A DNA stretch of 29,882 nt. It comes from CAZLBC01 sp964557575. Lineage in GTDB: Bacteria > Planctomycetota > Phycisphaerae > SM23-33. The stretch spans positions 1 to 29,882 of the forward strand of contig CAZLBC010000057.1 in assembly GCA_964557575.1 (NCBI GenBank), read 5' to 3'. Below, in pieces: positions 7,620 to 14,877 of this stretch. Each line of letters opens with the position of its first letter. Within the stretch, counting starts at the first letter, position 1. Made by a program: the position numbers and the translations under genes. Below the pieces are notes generated by a model. That model saw only the letters and a list, made by a program, of their open reading frames with translations, ran no database searches and had not been told where the DNA came from.

Positions 7620-8813
7620 ATGAAACGCGATGCGGTATCGGTACACCGATGTGCCCTCTGGACGGCCCTCGGCATCTGTGCCGCGACCCCCGCGGTGCGG
7701 GCGGGGGCGCTGAAACAGTACCCCACGAAGTACTACGTCCTCCACACCGACCTGCCCGAGGAGAAGGTGCTGGAAAGCGCCGCCCGGCTCAACGCCATGG
7801 CCGAGCAGTACTACAAGCGGACCAGGGGGTTCGGGGGAAGCATCCGCAGGAAACTCCCCTTCTACCTCTATTCCTCGTACGCCGACTACAGTCGGGCGGT
7901 GCCGTCCACGGCGAAAAACAGCGCCGGGATCTATACCGGGAAGGCCCTGATGGCGACCGCCGACGACGTCAAGTACCCGTGGGAACTCATATGGCACGTG
8001 GTACAGCACGAGGGCTTCCACCAGTTCGTCCACCGGGTCATCGGCCGCGGCCGGGTGATGATTCCCATCTGGATCAACGAGGGACTCGCCGAGTATTTCG
8101 GCAGCGCCCGCTGGACGGGGGACCGGCTGATGACGGGCCTCGTTCTGCCGCAGCGGCGCGACCGCCTCCTCCGGGCCGTCAAGACCGGAAAGCTCAAGCC
8201 GTTCCGCCAGATCGTGGGCATGTCCGGCGACCGGTGGATGAGGGAGGCGGACGTGACGAACTACGACCAGGTCTGGTCGATGGTCCACTTTTTCGTTCAC
8301 GCCAATGACGGAAAGTACAAGAAGAAGCTCGGGTCGTACATCTCCCTGACCGCGCGGGGCGTCGACAACCTGCCCGCGTTCATCAAGTGCTTCGGCGGCC
8401 ACTTCCCGCGCCTGCAGACGGAATACGAGCAGTGGTGGCAGTCCACGGCAGACGAGCGGATTCCCACCCGGGACAAGTGGGACCGGTTGATGGTCGAGCG
8501 ACTCGTCGCGTTCCTGGCCCGGGGGCACATCAAGCGGATCCGGTTCGAGAACGCCGACGACTTTTTTCGAAAGGCCCTCAACGGCGACATCGCGCTCGAT
8601 CCCCGGAGAGACGCGAAGCTCTGGCTCCCGCCCGCCCTGCTGGAAAAGGCCGTAAAGCAGGCCCGGCGCTATCGCGACTGGGAACTGAAAATAGACAGAA
8701 AACACTTCCCCATGCTGGTCCTGAAACGGTCCGACGGCACGGTGATTCACGGACAGTTTCAGATCGTCCGGTCCCGGCCCGAGGCCGTTATCAGGATCTT
8801 TCACTCCCGGTAG
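7620..8813 (+). CDS. DUF1570-type gluzincin-like peptidase, exported
   Basis: A 397-residue protein from the ATG at 7620; a GTG at 7608 overlapping the upstream stop (GTGA) would add four residues. Residues 1-28 form a signal peptide ending near PAVRAGA. A zinc-metallopeptidase motif HEGFH (H130, E131, H134) is followed 20 residues later by the third ligand candidate E154 in WINEGLAEYF, a gluzincin arrangement. This and the length fit DUF1570/peptidase-MA-like proteins common in planctomycetes. Residues about 330-397 form a small C-terminal region of unknown role. Its substrate is unknown. Tight coupling to the multiheme protein suggests a role with it outside the cytoplasm. Confidence 0.8.
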   Translation: MKRDAVSVHRCALWTALGICAATPAVRAGALKQYPTKYYVLHTDLPEEKVLESAARLNAMAEQYYKRTRGFGGSIRRKLPFYLYSSYADYSRAVPSTAKNSAGIYTGKALMATADDVKYPWELIWHVVQHEGFHQFVHRVIGRGRVMIPIWINEGLAEYFGSARWTGDRLMTGLVLPQRRDRLLRAVKTGKLKPFRQIVGMSGDRWMREADVTNYDQVWSMVHFFVHANDGKYKKKLGSYISLTARGVDNLPAFIKCFGGHFPRLQTEYEQWWQSTADERIPTRDKWDRLMVERLVAFLARGHIKRIRFENADDFFRKALNGDIALDPRRDAKLWLPPALLEKAVKQARRYRDWELKIDRKHFPMLVLKRSDGTVIHGQFQIVRSRPEAVIRIFHSR

Positions 8814-8832
8814 CATTTGCCGGTCGCTTTCG

Positions 8833-8838
8833 TATAAT
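8833..8838 (+). promoter_or_regulatory. Perfect -10 box placed for leaderless ribF transcription
   Basis: TATAAT at 8833-8838 is followed by only 8 bases before the ribF ATG (8847). A start point about 7 bases downstream of the box would fall at or beside the ATG, giving an mRNA with almost no leader. No -35 box and no ribosome site are evident. Confidence 0.45.
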
Positions 8839-8846
8839 GGTTCGTC

Positions 8847-9791
8847 ATGGCCGAAAGAGATATCAGATCGCTCGCCGACGTACCGCCGTCCCTGCACGGG
8901 TGCGTCCTGACGATCGGGAACTTCGACGGGGTGCACCGCGGACACCGGAAGCTGGCGGCGGCGGCCGCTGCGGCCGCGAAAAGGAACGGCACCGTCGCGG
9001 TGGCCCTGACGTTCGATCCGCCACCGGGGCGGATCCTCCGCCCCGCGGATACGCCCGAGCGGGTCTGCCTGCCCGGGGAAAAAGTGACACTCCTGCACGG
9101 CGCCGGCATCGATCACGTGGTGACGGTCACCCCGGACCCGGCGCTGCTGGACATGGATCCCGCGACATTCCTGGACGATATTATCGCCCGGACATTCTCC
9201 CCGTCCTGCCTCGTGGAAGGAAACAACTTCCACTTCGGCGCCGGCCGGAGCGGCTCGATAGAAACGCTGCAGTCCCTGGCGGCCTCCCGCGGTTGGACCG
9301 TGGAAGTCGTTGAACCGGCCACCGTCGAACTCAACGGCGAGGTGCAGCGGATCAGCAGCACGCTGGTGCGGAACCTCCTAACGGCCGGGCGGGTGGCGGA
9401 CGCCGGCCGTCTCCTGGAACGTCCCTTTGTGCTCTCGGGGGTGGTGGTACGGGGGGAAGGAATCGGGAAAATACTGGACTTTCCCACGGCAAATCTCGAT
9501 GCCAGCGGACAGGTTGTGCCCGCCGACGGGGTCTATGCCGCCCGGGCCGTCTTCGGCGGCGAATCCCGTCCGGCCCCCGTGAGCATCGGGACCGGCCCGA
9601 CGTTCGGGGGAAAGAACAGAACCGTGGAGACCCACATCCCCGGTGTCGAGGAGGACCTGTACGGGCGCGGCATCAAGATACAGTTTTTCAAAAGACTGCG
9701 GGACCAGAAACGCTTCGCGAGCGCCGACCTGCTCCGGGAGCAGATAGAACGGGACGTCGCCGAAACACTGAAAGCGGTGGCCGATGAATGA
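8847..9791 (+). CDS. ribF: Bifunctional riboflavin kinase / FAD synthetase
   Basis: Phosphorylates riboflavin to FMN and adenylylates FMN to FAD in the cytoplasm. At 314 residues it has the usual bacterial RibF length. The N-terminal FAD-synthetase domain shows the nucleotidyltransferase motif GNFDGVHRGH (24-33) and ISSTLVRNLL further on. The C-terminal riboflavin kinase domain has GKILDFPTANLD with FPTAN at 212-216. An alanine tract (residues about 37-44) is unusual but within a helix. Its last 8 bases overlap the start of the DHH phosphoesterase gene, so the two are probably translated together. Confidence 0.97.
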   Translation: MAERDIRSLADVPPSLHGCVLTIGNFDGVHRGHRKLAAAAAAAAKRNGTVAVALTFDPPPGRILRPADTPERVCLPGEKVTLLHGAGIDHVVTVTPDPALLDMDPATFLDDIIARTFSPSCLVEGNNFHFGAGRSGSIETLQSLAASRGWTVEVVEPATVELNGEVQRISSTLVRNLLTAGRVADAGRLLERPFVLSGVVVRGEGIGKILDFPTANLDASGQVVPADGVYAARAVFGGESRPAPVSIGTGPTFGGKNRTVETHIPGVEEDLYGRGIKIQFFKRLRDQKRFASADLLREQIERDVAETLKAVADE

Positions 9792-10770
9792 AGAAGCCCG
9801 GGAGATCGCCGACCGGCTGCGGGCGGCACGAAACCTGCTGGTCGTTTCGCACGCCCGCGCCGACGGCGACGCGATGGGCAGTTCCATGGCGGTCGCCGCG
9901 GCCGCCCGGGCGGCGGGAACGGAAGCGGCGGTCGTCCTGCACGAGCCCCTGCCCGAACATCTTGCAGCCCTCGCGGACTTCAGCGCGCCGACGGTGCCGG
10001 CGGCGGCGTTCGCTGACGCGGCCGCGACCGCCGACCTCGTGCTGATCGTCGACACCTGCAGTTACCGGCAGCTCGGCGACATAGCCGACCACCTCGACCG
10101 TTTCAAGAGCAAGACGGCGGTGATAGACCACCACCAGACCGCGGACGATATCGGGGCCGTTCGCTGGATCGACACGACCGCCGCCGCCGTCGGCGTGATG
10201 ATTTTCGAGTTGTTCGAGCCTCTCGGCTGGACCGTCGGCGGCGGAACGGCGGAACCGCTCGCGGCGGCCATCCTGACCGACACCGGCTGGCTCCGTTTCG
10301 ACAATACCGACGGGCGCTGTCTCCGGGTCGTCGCGCGGCTCGTCGACGCCGGCGTCTCGCCCGCCGCGATGTTCAAGCGCATCTACCAGTCCGACCGGAT
10401 AGAGAAGCTTCGCCTGCTCGCCCGCGCACTGGACGGCATGCAGCTCCACGGCGGCGGCCGACTGGCGGTAATGACCCTGACCGCCGCCGACTTCGCGCAG
10501 ACCGGGGCCGACGAGGACGAAACCGAGAACATCGTCAACGAGGCGATGCGGATCGGGGAGGTGGACACCGCGGCCATATTCGTGGAAAACGACGACGGTG
10601 TCCGGGTCAGCCTCAGGAGCAGGGAACGGGTCGACGTCGCCGCGGTGGCCGCGGCGTTCGGCGGCGGCGGACACGCCCGCGCCGCGGGGTTCCGCCACGC
10701 CGGTGCCCTCGCGGAGATCCGCGCGGCGGCGGTGACGGTGCTGGAACGGAAACTCGCGGCGCAGGCGTAA
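9784..10770 (+). CDS. DHH/DHHA1 phosphoesterase, NrnA-like (oligoribonuclease / pAp phosphatase)
   Basis: A 328-residue cytoplasmic protein of the DHH superfamily. Motif I HARADGDAMGS (20-30), motif II VDTC, the name-giving VIDHHQT and an AILTDTG motif provide the metal-binding aspartates and histidines. The C-terminal DHHA1 part ends in FGGGGHARAAG, the substrate-binding glycine motif. NrnA-type enzymes degrade nanoRNAs and in some species hydrolyse 3'-phosphoadenosine 5'-phosphate; which applies here cannot be read from sequence. In many bacteria this gene sits near rbfA, truB and ribF; here it overlaps ribF and precedes another pseudouridine synthase gene, truD. Confidence 0.92.
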   Translation: MNEEAREIADRLRAARNLLVVSHARADGDAMGSSMAVAAAARAAGTEAAVVLHEPLPEHLAALADFSAPTVPAAAFADAAATADLVLIVDTCSYRQLGDIADHLDRFKSKTAVIDHHQTADDIGAVRWIDTTAAAVGVMIFELFEPLGWTVGGGTAEPLAAAILTDTGWLRFDNTDGRCLRVVARLVDAGVSPAAMFKRIYQSDRIEKLRLLARALDGMQLHGGGRLAVMTLTAADFAQTGADEDETENIVNEAMRIGEVDTAAIFVENDDGVRVSLRSRERVDVAAVAAAFGGGGHARAAGFRHAGALAEIRAAAVTVLERKLAAQA

Positions 10771-10821
10771 GCCGGCGGGGAGCCGCCGAACACGCGAAAC
10801 CCGCGCACGGCACGAGCAGTC

Positions 10822-12066
10822 ATGAACAACGCACGCACAGCATCGGCGCACCCGCCACGCGGGCGGCTGACGCGGGATATTCCCGGCATCGGGGGGCGCA
10901 TCAAGGCCGGGCCGGATGACTTCCGCGTCGAGGAGATACCGCTCTACGAGCCGTCGGGCACGGGCGATCACCTGTACATCCGTATCGAAAAACGCGGGAT
11001 GACCACGCACGAGGCCGTCGGCCGGATCGCCCGCCACCTCCGCGTCCGCCCGCGGGATATCGGGTACGCCGGCATCAAGGACGCCGCCGCCGTCACCGTG
11101 CAGACACTGAGTGTCGAGCACGTTGACGCAGCGCAGGTCCAAACGTTCCGCGACGACCGCGTCCGCATCCTGGCAGTCGACCGCCATACCAACAAGCTGC
11201 GGCCCGGGCACCTGTCGATGAACCGGTTTTCCATCAGGATCCGGGGCGCGGACACCGCGCGGGGTGCCGACGCGGAAAAGATCCTCGGGATCCTGTCGTC
11301 GCGCGGGGTACCCAACTTTTTCGGTCCGCAGCGGTTCGGGATACGGGGCGACACGGCCGACCTCGGCGCGGCCCTGGTCCGCGGCGATCACGCGGGGTTC
11401 CTGTCGTGCTACCTCGGCGAACCGCGCGCGGGCGACCCCCCCGCCCGGCGGGCCGCCCGGGAGGCCTTCGACGCCGGCGACCCCGATGCGGCCCTGTCGC
11501 GGTGGCCGGCCTCCTGCCGGGACCGGCGGCGAGTGCTGCAGGCTTTCAGGCGAAACGGCGACGCCGCCCGGGCCTGCGGGACGGTGAACCGCCGCATGCG
11601 GCGGCTGTTCGTCTCGGCGTTCCAGTCGGCGCTATTCAACGCGGTACTCCTGCGGCGTCTCGACACCATCGACCGGCTGATCCCGGGCGACATCGCCAAG
11701 AAGTGCGATACCGGCGGGGTGTTCCGGGTCGAAGACCCCGCCGCCGAACAGCCCCGCGCCGACCGCTTCGAGATCAGCCCCACCGGCCCGCTGCCCGGCT
11801 ATCGGTGCCTGATTGCCGAACGGGAGGCCGGCGCGATCGAACAAGCGGTGTTCGACGAGCGGGGCGTCGATCCGGCGGCGCTGAAAAAGGCGGGAAGCCT
11901 TAAGATCACGGGCACCCGGCGGCCGCTGCGGTTCCCCCTCCACGAGCCGCGCCTGGAGACCGGCGCGGACGCGGGCGGCGCATACGCCGCGGTTTCGTTC
12001 GGCGCCCCGCCGGGGTGCTACGCGACCGTGGTAACCGACGAACTCATCAAGGAGAACGACACGTGA
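10822..12066 (+). CDS. truD: tRNA pseudouridine synthase D
   Basis: Isomerises a uridine in tRNA (U13 in E. coli) to pseudouridine. The family motif GYAGIKDAAAVTVQ carries the expected catalytic aspartate, and other TruD hallmarks are DDFRVEEIP near the N-terminus, NRFSIRIRG and FFGPQRFGIRG. At 414 residues it is longer than E. coli TruD (about 350), within the range of this divergent family. The motif has AAAV where E. coli has a more basic sequence. The gene lies 51 bases after the DHH phosphoesterase and its stop overlaps the next GTG start (GTGA). Confidence 0.93.
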   Translation: MNNARTASAHPPRGRLTRDIPGIGGRIKAGPDDFRVEEIPLYEPSGTGDHLYIRIEKRGMTTHEAVGRIARHLRVRPRDIGYAGIKDAAAVTVQTLSVEHVDAAQVQTFRDDRVRILAVDRHTNKLRPGHLSMNRFSIRIRGADTARGADAEKILGILSSRGVPNFFGPQRFGIRGDTADLGAALVRGDHAGFLSCYLGEPRAGDPPARRAAREAFDAGDPDAALSRWPASCRDRRRVLQAFRRNGDAARACGTVNRRMRRLFVSAFQSALFNAVLLRRLDTIDRLIPGDIAKKCDTGGVFRVEDPAAEQPRADRFEISPTGPLPGYRCLIAEREAGAIEQAVFDERGVDPAALKKAGSLKITGTRRPLRFPLHEPRLETGADAGGAYAAVSFGAPPGCYATVVTDELIKENDT

Positions 12067-12902
12067 CCTGCATTGCGACACGCACATTTCGCGGACAGTT
12101 TTCGTTTCGAGCGACGGCCCTTGTCCTGATCGCCGCGTGCGGGGGATGCGGCGAGAAACCGGCCGCCCCGGGCATGATCGACTTTACGCTCGATGCCGCC
12201 GGCGCCCAACCGGCGGCGGACTATGCCCGCCTGGGCGACGTCCTCGAAACGGGCGTCGGCGGCGGCCGCCTGGACATGAAGGAATACCGGGTCCACCTGC
12301 TGCGGGAACCGCTCGAGGCCCAGCTGCGCGTCATGGCGGTCGCCGGCCCGTCGGCGACGCCGGACCTGTTCCCCGACCGGGAGTCGCGGCTGGCCTGGTG
12401 GCTCAACGCCCGGACCGCGTGGACGATCCGGCTTGCCGCCGCCCTCGACGAGATCGACGAAGACGATAACACCGCGTCCCGAACACCGGGGATGTTTCCG
12501 CTGGACGGGCGCCGGATGACGCTGGAGGAGATCGACGTCGAAATCCTCCGGGCCGGGGATTACCGCTGCGTCATGGCCGCGCCGGGGCTCTTTCCGCTCC
12601 GGGCGCCGCTGCCCGCCGAGCCATTCGCGCCCGAAACGCTGGAGGAGCAGACGCGCGATAATTTCAACGCGTTCATCGTCGATCCCGAACGTTTCAAACT
12701 CGACGCGTTGCAGCGGGAACTGCTGGTGCCGCCGGTCGTCTGGCGGCACCGGGACCGGCTGAAACGGGCCTACCGCGAGACCTTCGGGGGACCGGAAGAG
12801 GTGCCGCTGATTACCGCCCTGCTGCCGGTCACCACGGGATCGGCCCACCACCGCCTCCAGAACCTCGTCGGCTACCGGTGCCGGGGGGTCGGACCACGGT
12901 AA
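12063..12902 (+). CDS. DUF547-like lipoprotein, 3' end formed by an inserted repeat element
   Basis: A 279-residue protein starting at GTG 12063, preceded by AAGGAG and overlapping the truD stop. A basic N-terminus and hydrophobic stretch end in a lipobox (IAAC), predicting a lipoprotein. DUF547 features are the WWLNARTAWTIRLAAAL segment, the region around FPLRAPLPAE and a C-terminal NFNAFIVDPERF/WRHRDRL part; the usual NCAS..CP motif is replaced, so it is a divergent member. Function is unknown for the family. The last codons (GGG GTC GGA CCA CGG TAA, 12885-12902) are the left end of element copy B, nearly identical to the same end in copy A. The native C-terminus therefore appears to have been lost and replaced by GVGPR. 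Confidence 0.75.
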   Translation: MTCIATRTFRGQFSFRATALVLIAACGGCGEKPAAPGMIDFTLDAAGAQPAADYARLGDVLETGVGGGRLDMKEYRVHLLREPLEAQLRVMAVAGPSATPDLFPDRESRLAWWLNARTAWTIRLAAALDEIDEDDNTASRTPGMFPLDGRRMTLEEIDVEILRAGDYRCVMAAPGLFPLRAPLPAEPFAPETLEEQTRDNFNAFIVDPERFKLDALQRELLVPPVVWRHRDRLKRAYRETFGGPEEVPLITALLPVTTGSAHHRLQNLVGYRCRGVGPR

Positions 12903-12951
12903 CTAACGGCGTATTGTTGGCTTATGGGATTTATCACCCTGTATACGGGTC

Positions 12952-12987
12952 TTAGAAGCGATTTTGACCCCTGAAAATCGCTTCTAA
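12952..12987 (+). repeat. Perfect 14-bp-stem hairpin, element copy B
   Basis: TTAGAAGCGATTTT (12952-12965), loop GACCCCTG, AAAATCGCTTCTAA (12974-12987). Stem sequence and loop length match copy A exactly; only two loop bases differ when both are read in element orientation. Confidence 0.9.
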
Positions 12988-13187
12988 CGTTGCCAGCCAC
13001 GTATGCCATGCGGGCGACGTGCCGATTCACCTCCTGTAAAACGCCTTCCGAGCAACGCGCATGTAGAGAAGGGGAAAAGTGTTCCGGGCAGTCCGCTGAC
13101 AAAACAATGATCACTATTGATCACAACAGTCACGGACGCCGTATTGTGTGAGTGCACCCACTGCGAGCGTTTGCGACGCAAATGAAT

Positions 13188-13210
13188 ACCGCTCGCGGAG
13201 TCGGTTTTTT
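13188..13210 (+). terminator. Bulged stem with T-run inside element B
   Basis: ACCGCTC and GAG-T-CGGT pair around a GCG loop with one bulged T, followed by six Ts. Copy C (19124-19146) has the same fold with the bulge shifted by one position, and copy A (4648-4665, - strand) has a bulged C and no T-run. It may act as a weak + strand terminator behind the DUF547-like gene. Confidence 0.45.
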
Positions 13211-13490
13211 GCGTGAACGCATTGTGCGTCTCTCAGCACAATACACACCCTCATGGAAGTATGTGCCGCGATTGAATGCGCCGTCAGCACATGACCGACG
13301 GAGCGAGCGGTCGCCGGGCGGCAGGCCGGCCGCCTGCAGACCGGCGCGTGGTGACGCGTCACTATGTTCGTCATGCAGGGCGACGGCCGATACGAGTTTT
13401 TTTCTCCGTTGTTTTCGGAGAACAACGCGCATTCATGGTTGACCCGTACGTACACGCTTCAGAAAAAGGTACCTGACCCTGTCGGCGCCG

Positions 13491-13892
13491 CTACTGCTTC
13501 AACAGCTCGAGGGCCTGCTCGGTATTCTTGCACTTAAATATGGCGGTGGTCACGCCGCCCTCTTCCGAGGCGGTGCAGTAGGAATAGGTCACGTCGAGAC
13601 CGTTGTCCGAAAGGCGGTTGGCGACCGTCGCGAAGGAGCCGGGCTCGTTGCCGAGGGGCACCACGATGATATCGGTCTCCGTCCAGCGGTCGTGGCTGGT
13701 GCGCAGGGCCTTCCTGATACCCTCCCGGTCGCCGCCCACCACCCGCAGGACGCCGTGCTCGCCGGAATCGACGAGCGACAGCGCGAAGAGGTTGATGCCC
13801 GCTTCGCTCAGGGCGGTGGTGACCGAACTGAGGACACCCGGCTTGTTGATGAGGAATATTGAAAACTGCGTATCGACTCTGATTTCCGGCAT
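13491..13892 (-). CDS. Tandem ACT-domain protein
   Basis: A 133-residue cytoplasmic protein made of two ACT domains: residues about 4-70 (FSIFLINKPGVLSSVTTAL, EAGINLFALSL) and about 73-133 (GSFATVANRLSDNGLDVTY). ACT domains bind amino acids or similar small ligands and usually control enzymes; here no enzyme is attached, so it is a stand-alone regulator or sensor of unknown ligand. The ATG is preceded by GGAG with a 7-base spacer. It is 95 bases downstream of tsaB but has its own promoter candidate with a perfect TTGACA, so it may be expressed separately. Confidence 0.88.
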   Translation of the reverse strand: MPEIRVDTQFSIFLINKPGVLSSVTTALSEAGINLFALSLVDSGEHGVLRVVGGDREGIRKALRTSHDRWTETDIIVVPLGNEPGSFATVANRLSDNGLDVTYSYCTASEEGGVTTAIFKCKNTEQALELLKQ

Positions 13893-13948
13893 CTGTTTGC
13901 TCCGTATTACTTGTTTTTTTCAACAACCCTCCGCATGGAGGGGACCAT

Positions 13949-13977
13949 GTATTACCGGCGGACCGGCCTGCTGTCAA
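13949..13977 (-). promoter_or_regulatory. Promoter and hairpin leader of the ACT-domain gene
   Basis: On the - strand, a perfect TTGACA (13972-13977) and TAATAC (13949-13954) are spaced 17 bases apart. Just downstream, at the expected start of the transcript, CCCTCC-ATGC-GGAGGG (13927-13942) forms a hairpin, followed by a weaker TTGTT/AACAA pair before the ribosome site. Confidence 0.5.
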
Positions 13978-13987
13978 GCCCGTCGTT

Positions 13988-14701
13988 TCACTCCCGGTCG
14001 GCATCCCGTTCTTTTTTTTCCCAGAGCCGGACGGCCTCGGGGCGGCGCGCGTAGCGGGGCCGCAGCTCGCCGGCGGCCGTAAACGCGCCGTCCGCCGCCA
14101 GTTGCCGTCCGACGGTCCACACGCCGCCGGGGGTGGGGAAACGGTAGTGTTCCGGGACGATCTCGAGGCGGTCGGTATCGGGGAAATCCACGTACCCGGT
14201 ACCCTCGCCGGTCACCAGCAGCGGGCCGGACCACCGGTCAAGCAGTTCGCCGGCACCGGCGACAACAGGACCGTCGCCGATCCGCGCCGTTCCGTCCACC
14301 CGCTCGACGAGCACCGCCCATGCCGCGTTGTTCTTGGCCGCAAGCAGCACGGCCGCCCGCTCCCACCGGCGGTCGGCGATGCGTTCGGCCACCGCGAGCG
14401 GCGTGGGCACCGCTACCAGTTTCAGGTCCGGCAGGACGGCGGCCAGCGTCGCCGCGTAGGCCATGCCCACCCGCAATCCGGTGTAGCTGCCGGGTCCCTC
14501 GGAGATATACAGGTGGTCGAGATCCGTGGGAACGAGCCCCCGGGATGCGAAGAGATCCGCTATCTCCGCCGCCAGCCGCGCGGCGTGCCGGCGGGACGCG
14601 CCGAGCGGGCGCTCTTCAAGCAGGCGATCTCCCGTTCCGAGCGCGACGCCGCCGTGACGGCAGGAGGTTTCTATCGCGATTGAAATACCGGTTTCCGTCA
14701 T
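13988..14701 (-). CDS. tsaB: tRNA threonylcarbamoyladenosine biosynthesis protein TsaB
   Basis: Partner of TsaD and TsaE in making t6A at position 37 of ANN-decoding tRNAs. The diagnostic GPGSYTGLRVGM motif and the N-terminal ISIAIETS strand of the ASKHA fold are present. The 237-residue length from ATG 14701 is normal. An ATG three codons upstream (14710) also exists; 14701 is preferred because a -10 box (TAGAAT) ends 7 bases before it, suggesting a nearly leaderless mRNA. The C-terminal tail is short and charged. It is divergent from the metallophosphoesterase gene. No rimI or tsaD is adjacent, unlike in many bacteria. Confidence 0.93.
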   Translation of the reverse strand: MTETGISIAIETSCRHGGVALGTGDRLLEERPLGASRRHAARLAAEIADLFASRGLVPTDLDHLYISEGPGSYTGLRVGMAYAATLAAVLPDLKLVAVPTPLAVAERIADRRWERAAVLLAAKNNAAWAVLVERVDGTARIGDGPVVAGAGELLDRWSGPLLVTGEGTGYVDFPDTDRLEIVPEHYRFPTPGGVWTVGRQLAADGAFTAAGELRPRYARRPEAVRLWEKKERDADRE

Positions 14702-14708
14702 ACCGCAC

Positions 14709-14735
14709 ATTCTATCGCGCGGGTACGGATCTCAA
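14709..14735 (-). promoter_or_regulatory. Candidate promoter of tsaB, leaderless spacing
   Basis: On the - strand, TTGAGA (14730-14735) and TAGAAT (14709-14714) are 15 bases apart. The -10 box ends 7 bases before the ATG at 14701, and no Shine-Dalgarno sequence is visible. Confidence 0.4.
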
Positions 14736-14817
14736 AGCACAATTCACTCCCCGTTCCCGCCGTTCGGCGGCACATCACCGAATACGCCCTCGGTCCCGCA
14801 CTTTTTTCCGCGTCCCG

Positions 14818-14846
14818 TTGACTTTTCCGGCAACTCTCAATAGCAT
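14818..14846 (+). promoter_or_regulatory. Candidate promoter of the metallophosphoesterase gene
   Basis: TTGACT (14818-14823), a 17-base spacer and TAGCAT (14841-14846) lie 31 bases before the ATG at 14878. The boxes match the sigma-70 consensus at five and four positions. Confidence 0.45.
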
Positions 14847-14877
14847 ATCGGTTTATCCGGATTTTCGGAAATCGACG

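Larger units (their letters stand above)
12885..13479 (+). mobile_element. Dispersed element copy B (plus orientation, full length)
   Basis: The best-preserved copy. It has left end GGGGTCGGACCAC (12885-12897), the 14-bp hairpin (12952-12987), the 23-bp block shared exactly with A (13116-13138), a bulged stem plus T-run (13188-13210), an 86-base block shared with C (13263-13348), a CGTTGTT/AACAACG inverted pair (13407-13427) and right end AAGGTACCTGACCC (to 13479). Left and reverse-complemented right ends share GGGGTC-x-G. There is no transposase gene, and the frames open in it are short and interrupted in other copies. It lies between convergent genes: it overlaps the end of the DUF547-like gene and stops 11 bases before the stop codon of the ACT-domain gene. 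Confidence 0.75.

Noticed and set aside
10773..10788. Terminator after the DHH phosphoesterase gene
   Set aside because: CGGCGG-GGAG-CCGCCG forms a stem but has no following T-run, and the downstream truD gene probably belongs to the same transcript.
9688..11391. Long - strand reading frame across ribF, the DHH gene and truD
   Set aside because: It runs antisense through three recognisable genes, and its composition (Arg, Gly, Pro, Val rich) shows no family motif.
13152..13442. Small protein encoded by element B, with a similar frame in copy C
   Set aside because: The frame matches C over about 30 codons, with some silent differences, but copy D has a stop in it, the tail shifts frame between B and C, and the start region overlaps the T-run hairpin. 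Nucleotide conservation of a non-coding element explains it better.
14320..14877. N-terminal extension of the metallophosphoesterase
   Set aside because: The extension is an antisense shadow of tsaB; the family N-terminus begins at MIAIISDIHSN and a promoter candidate lies just upstream.
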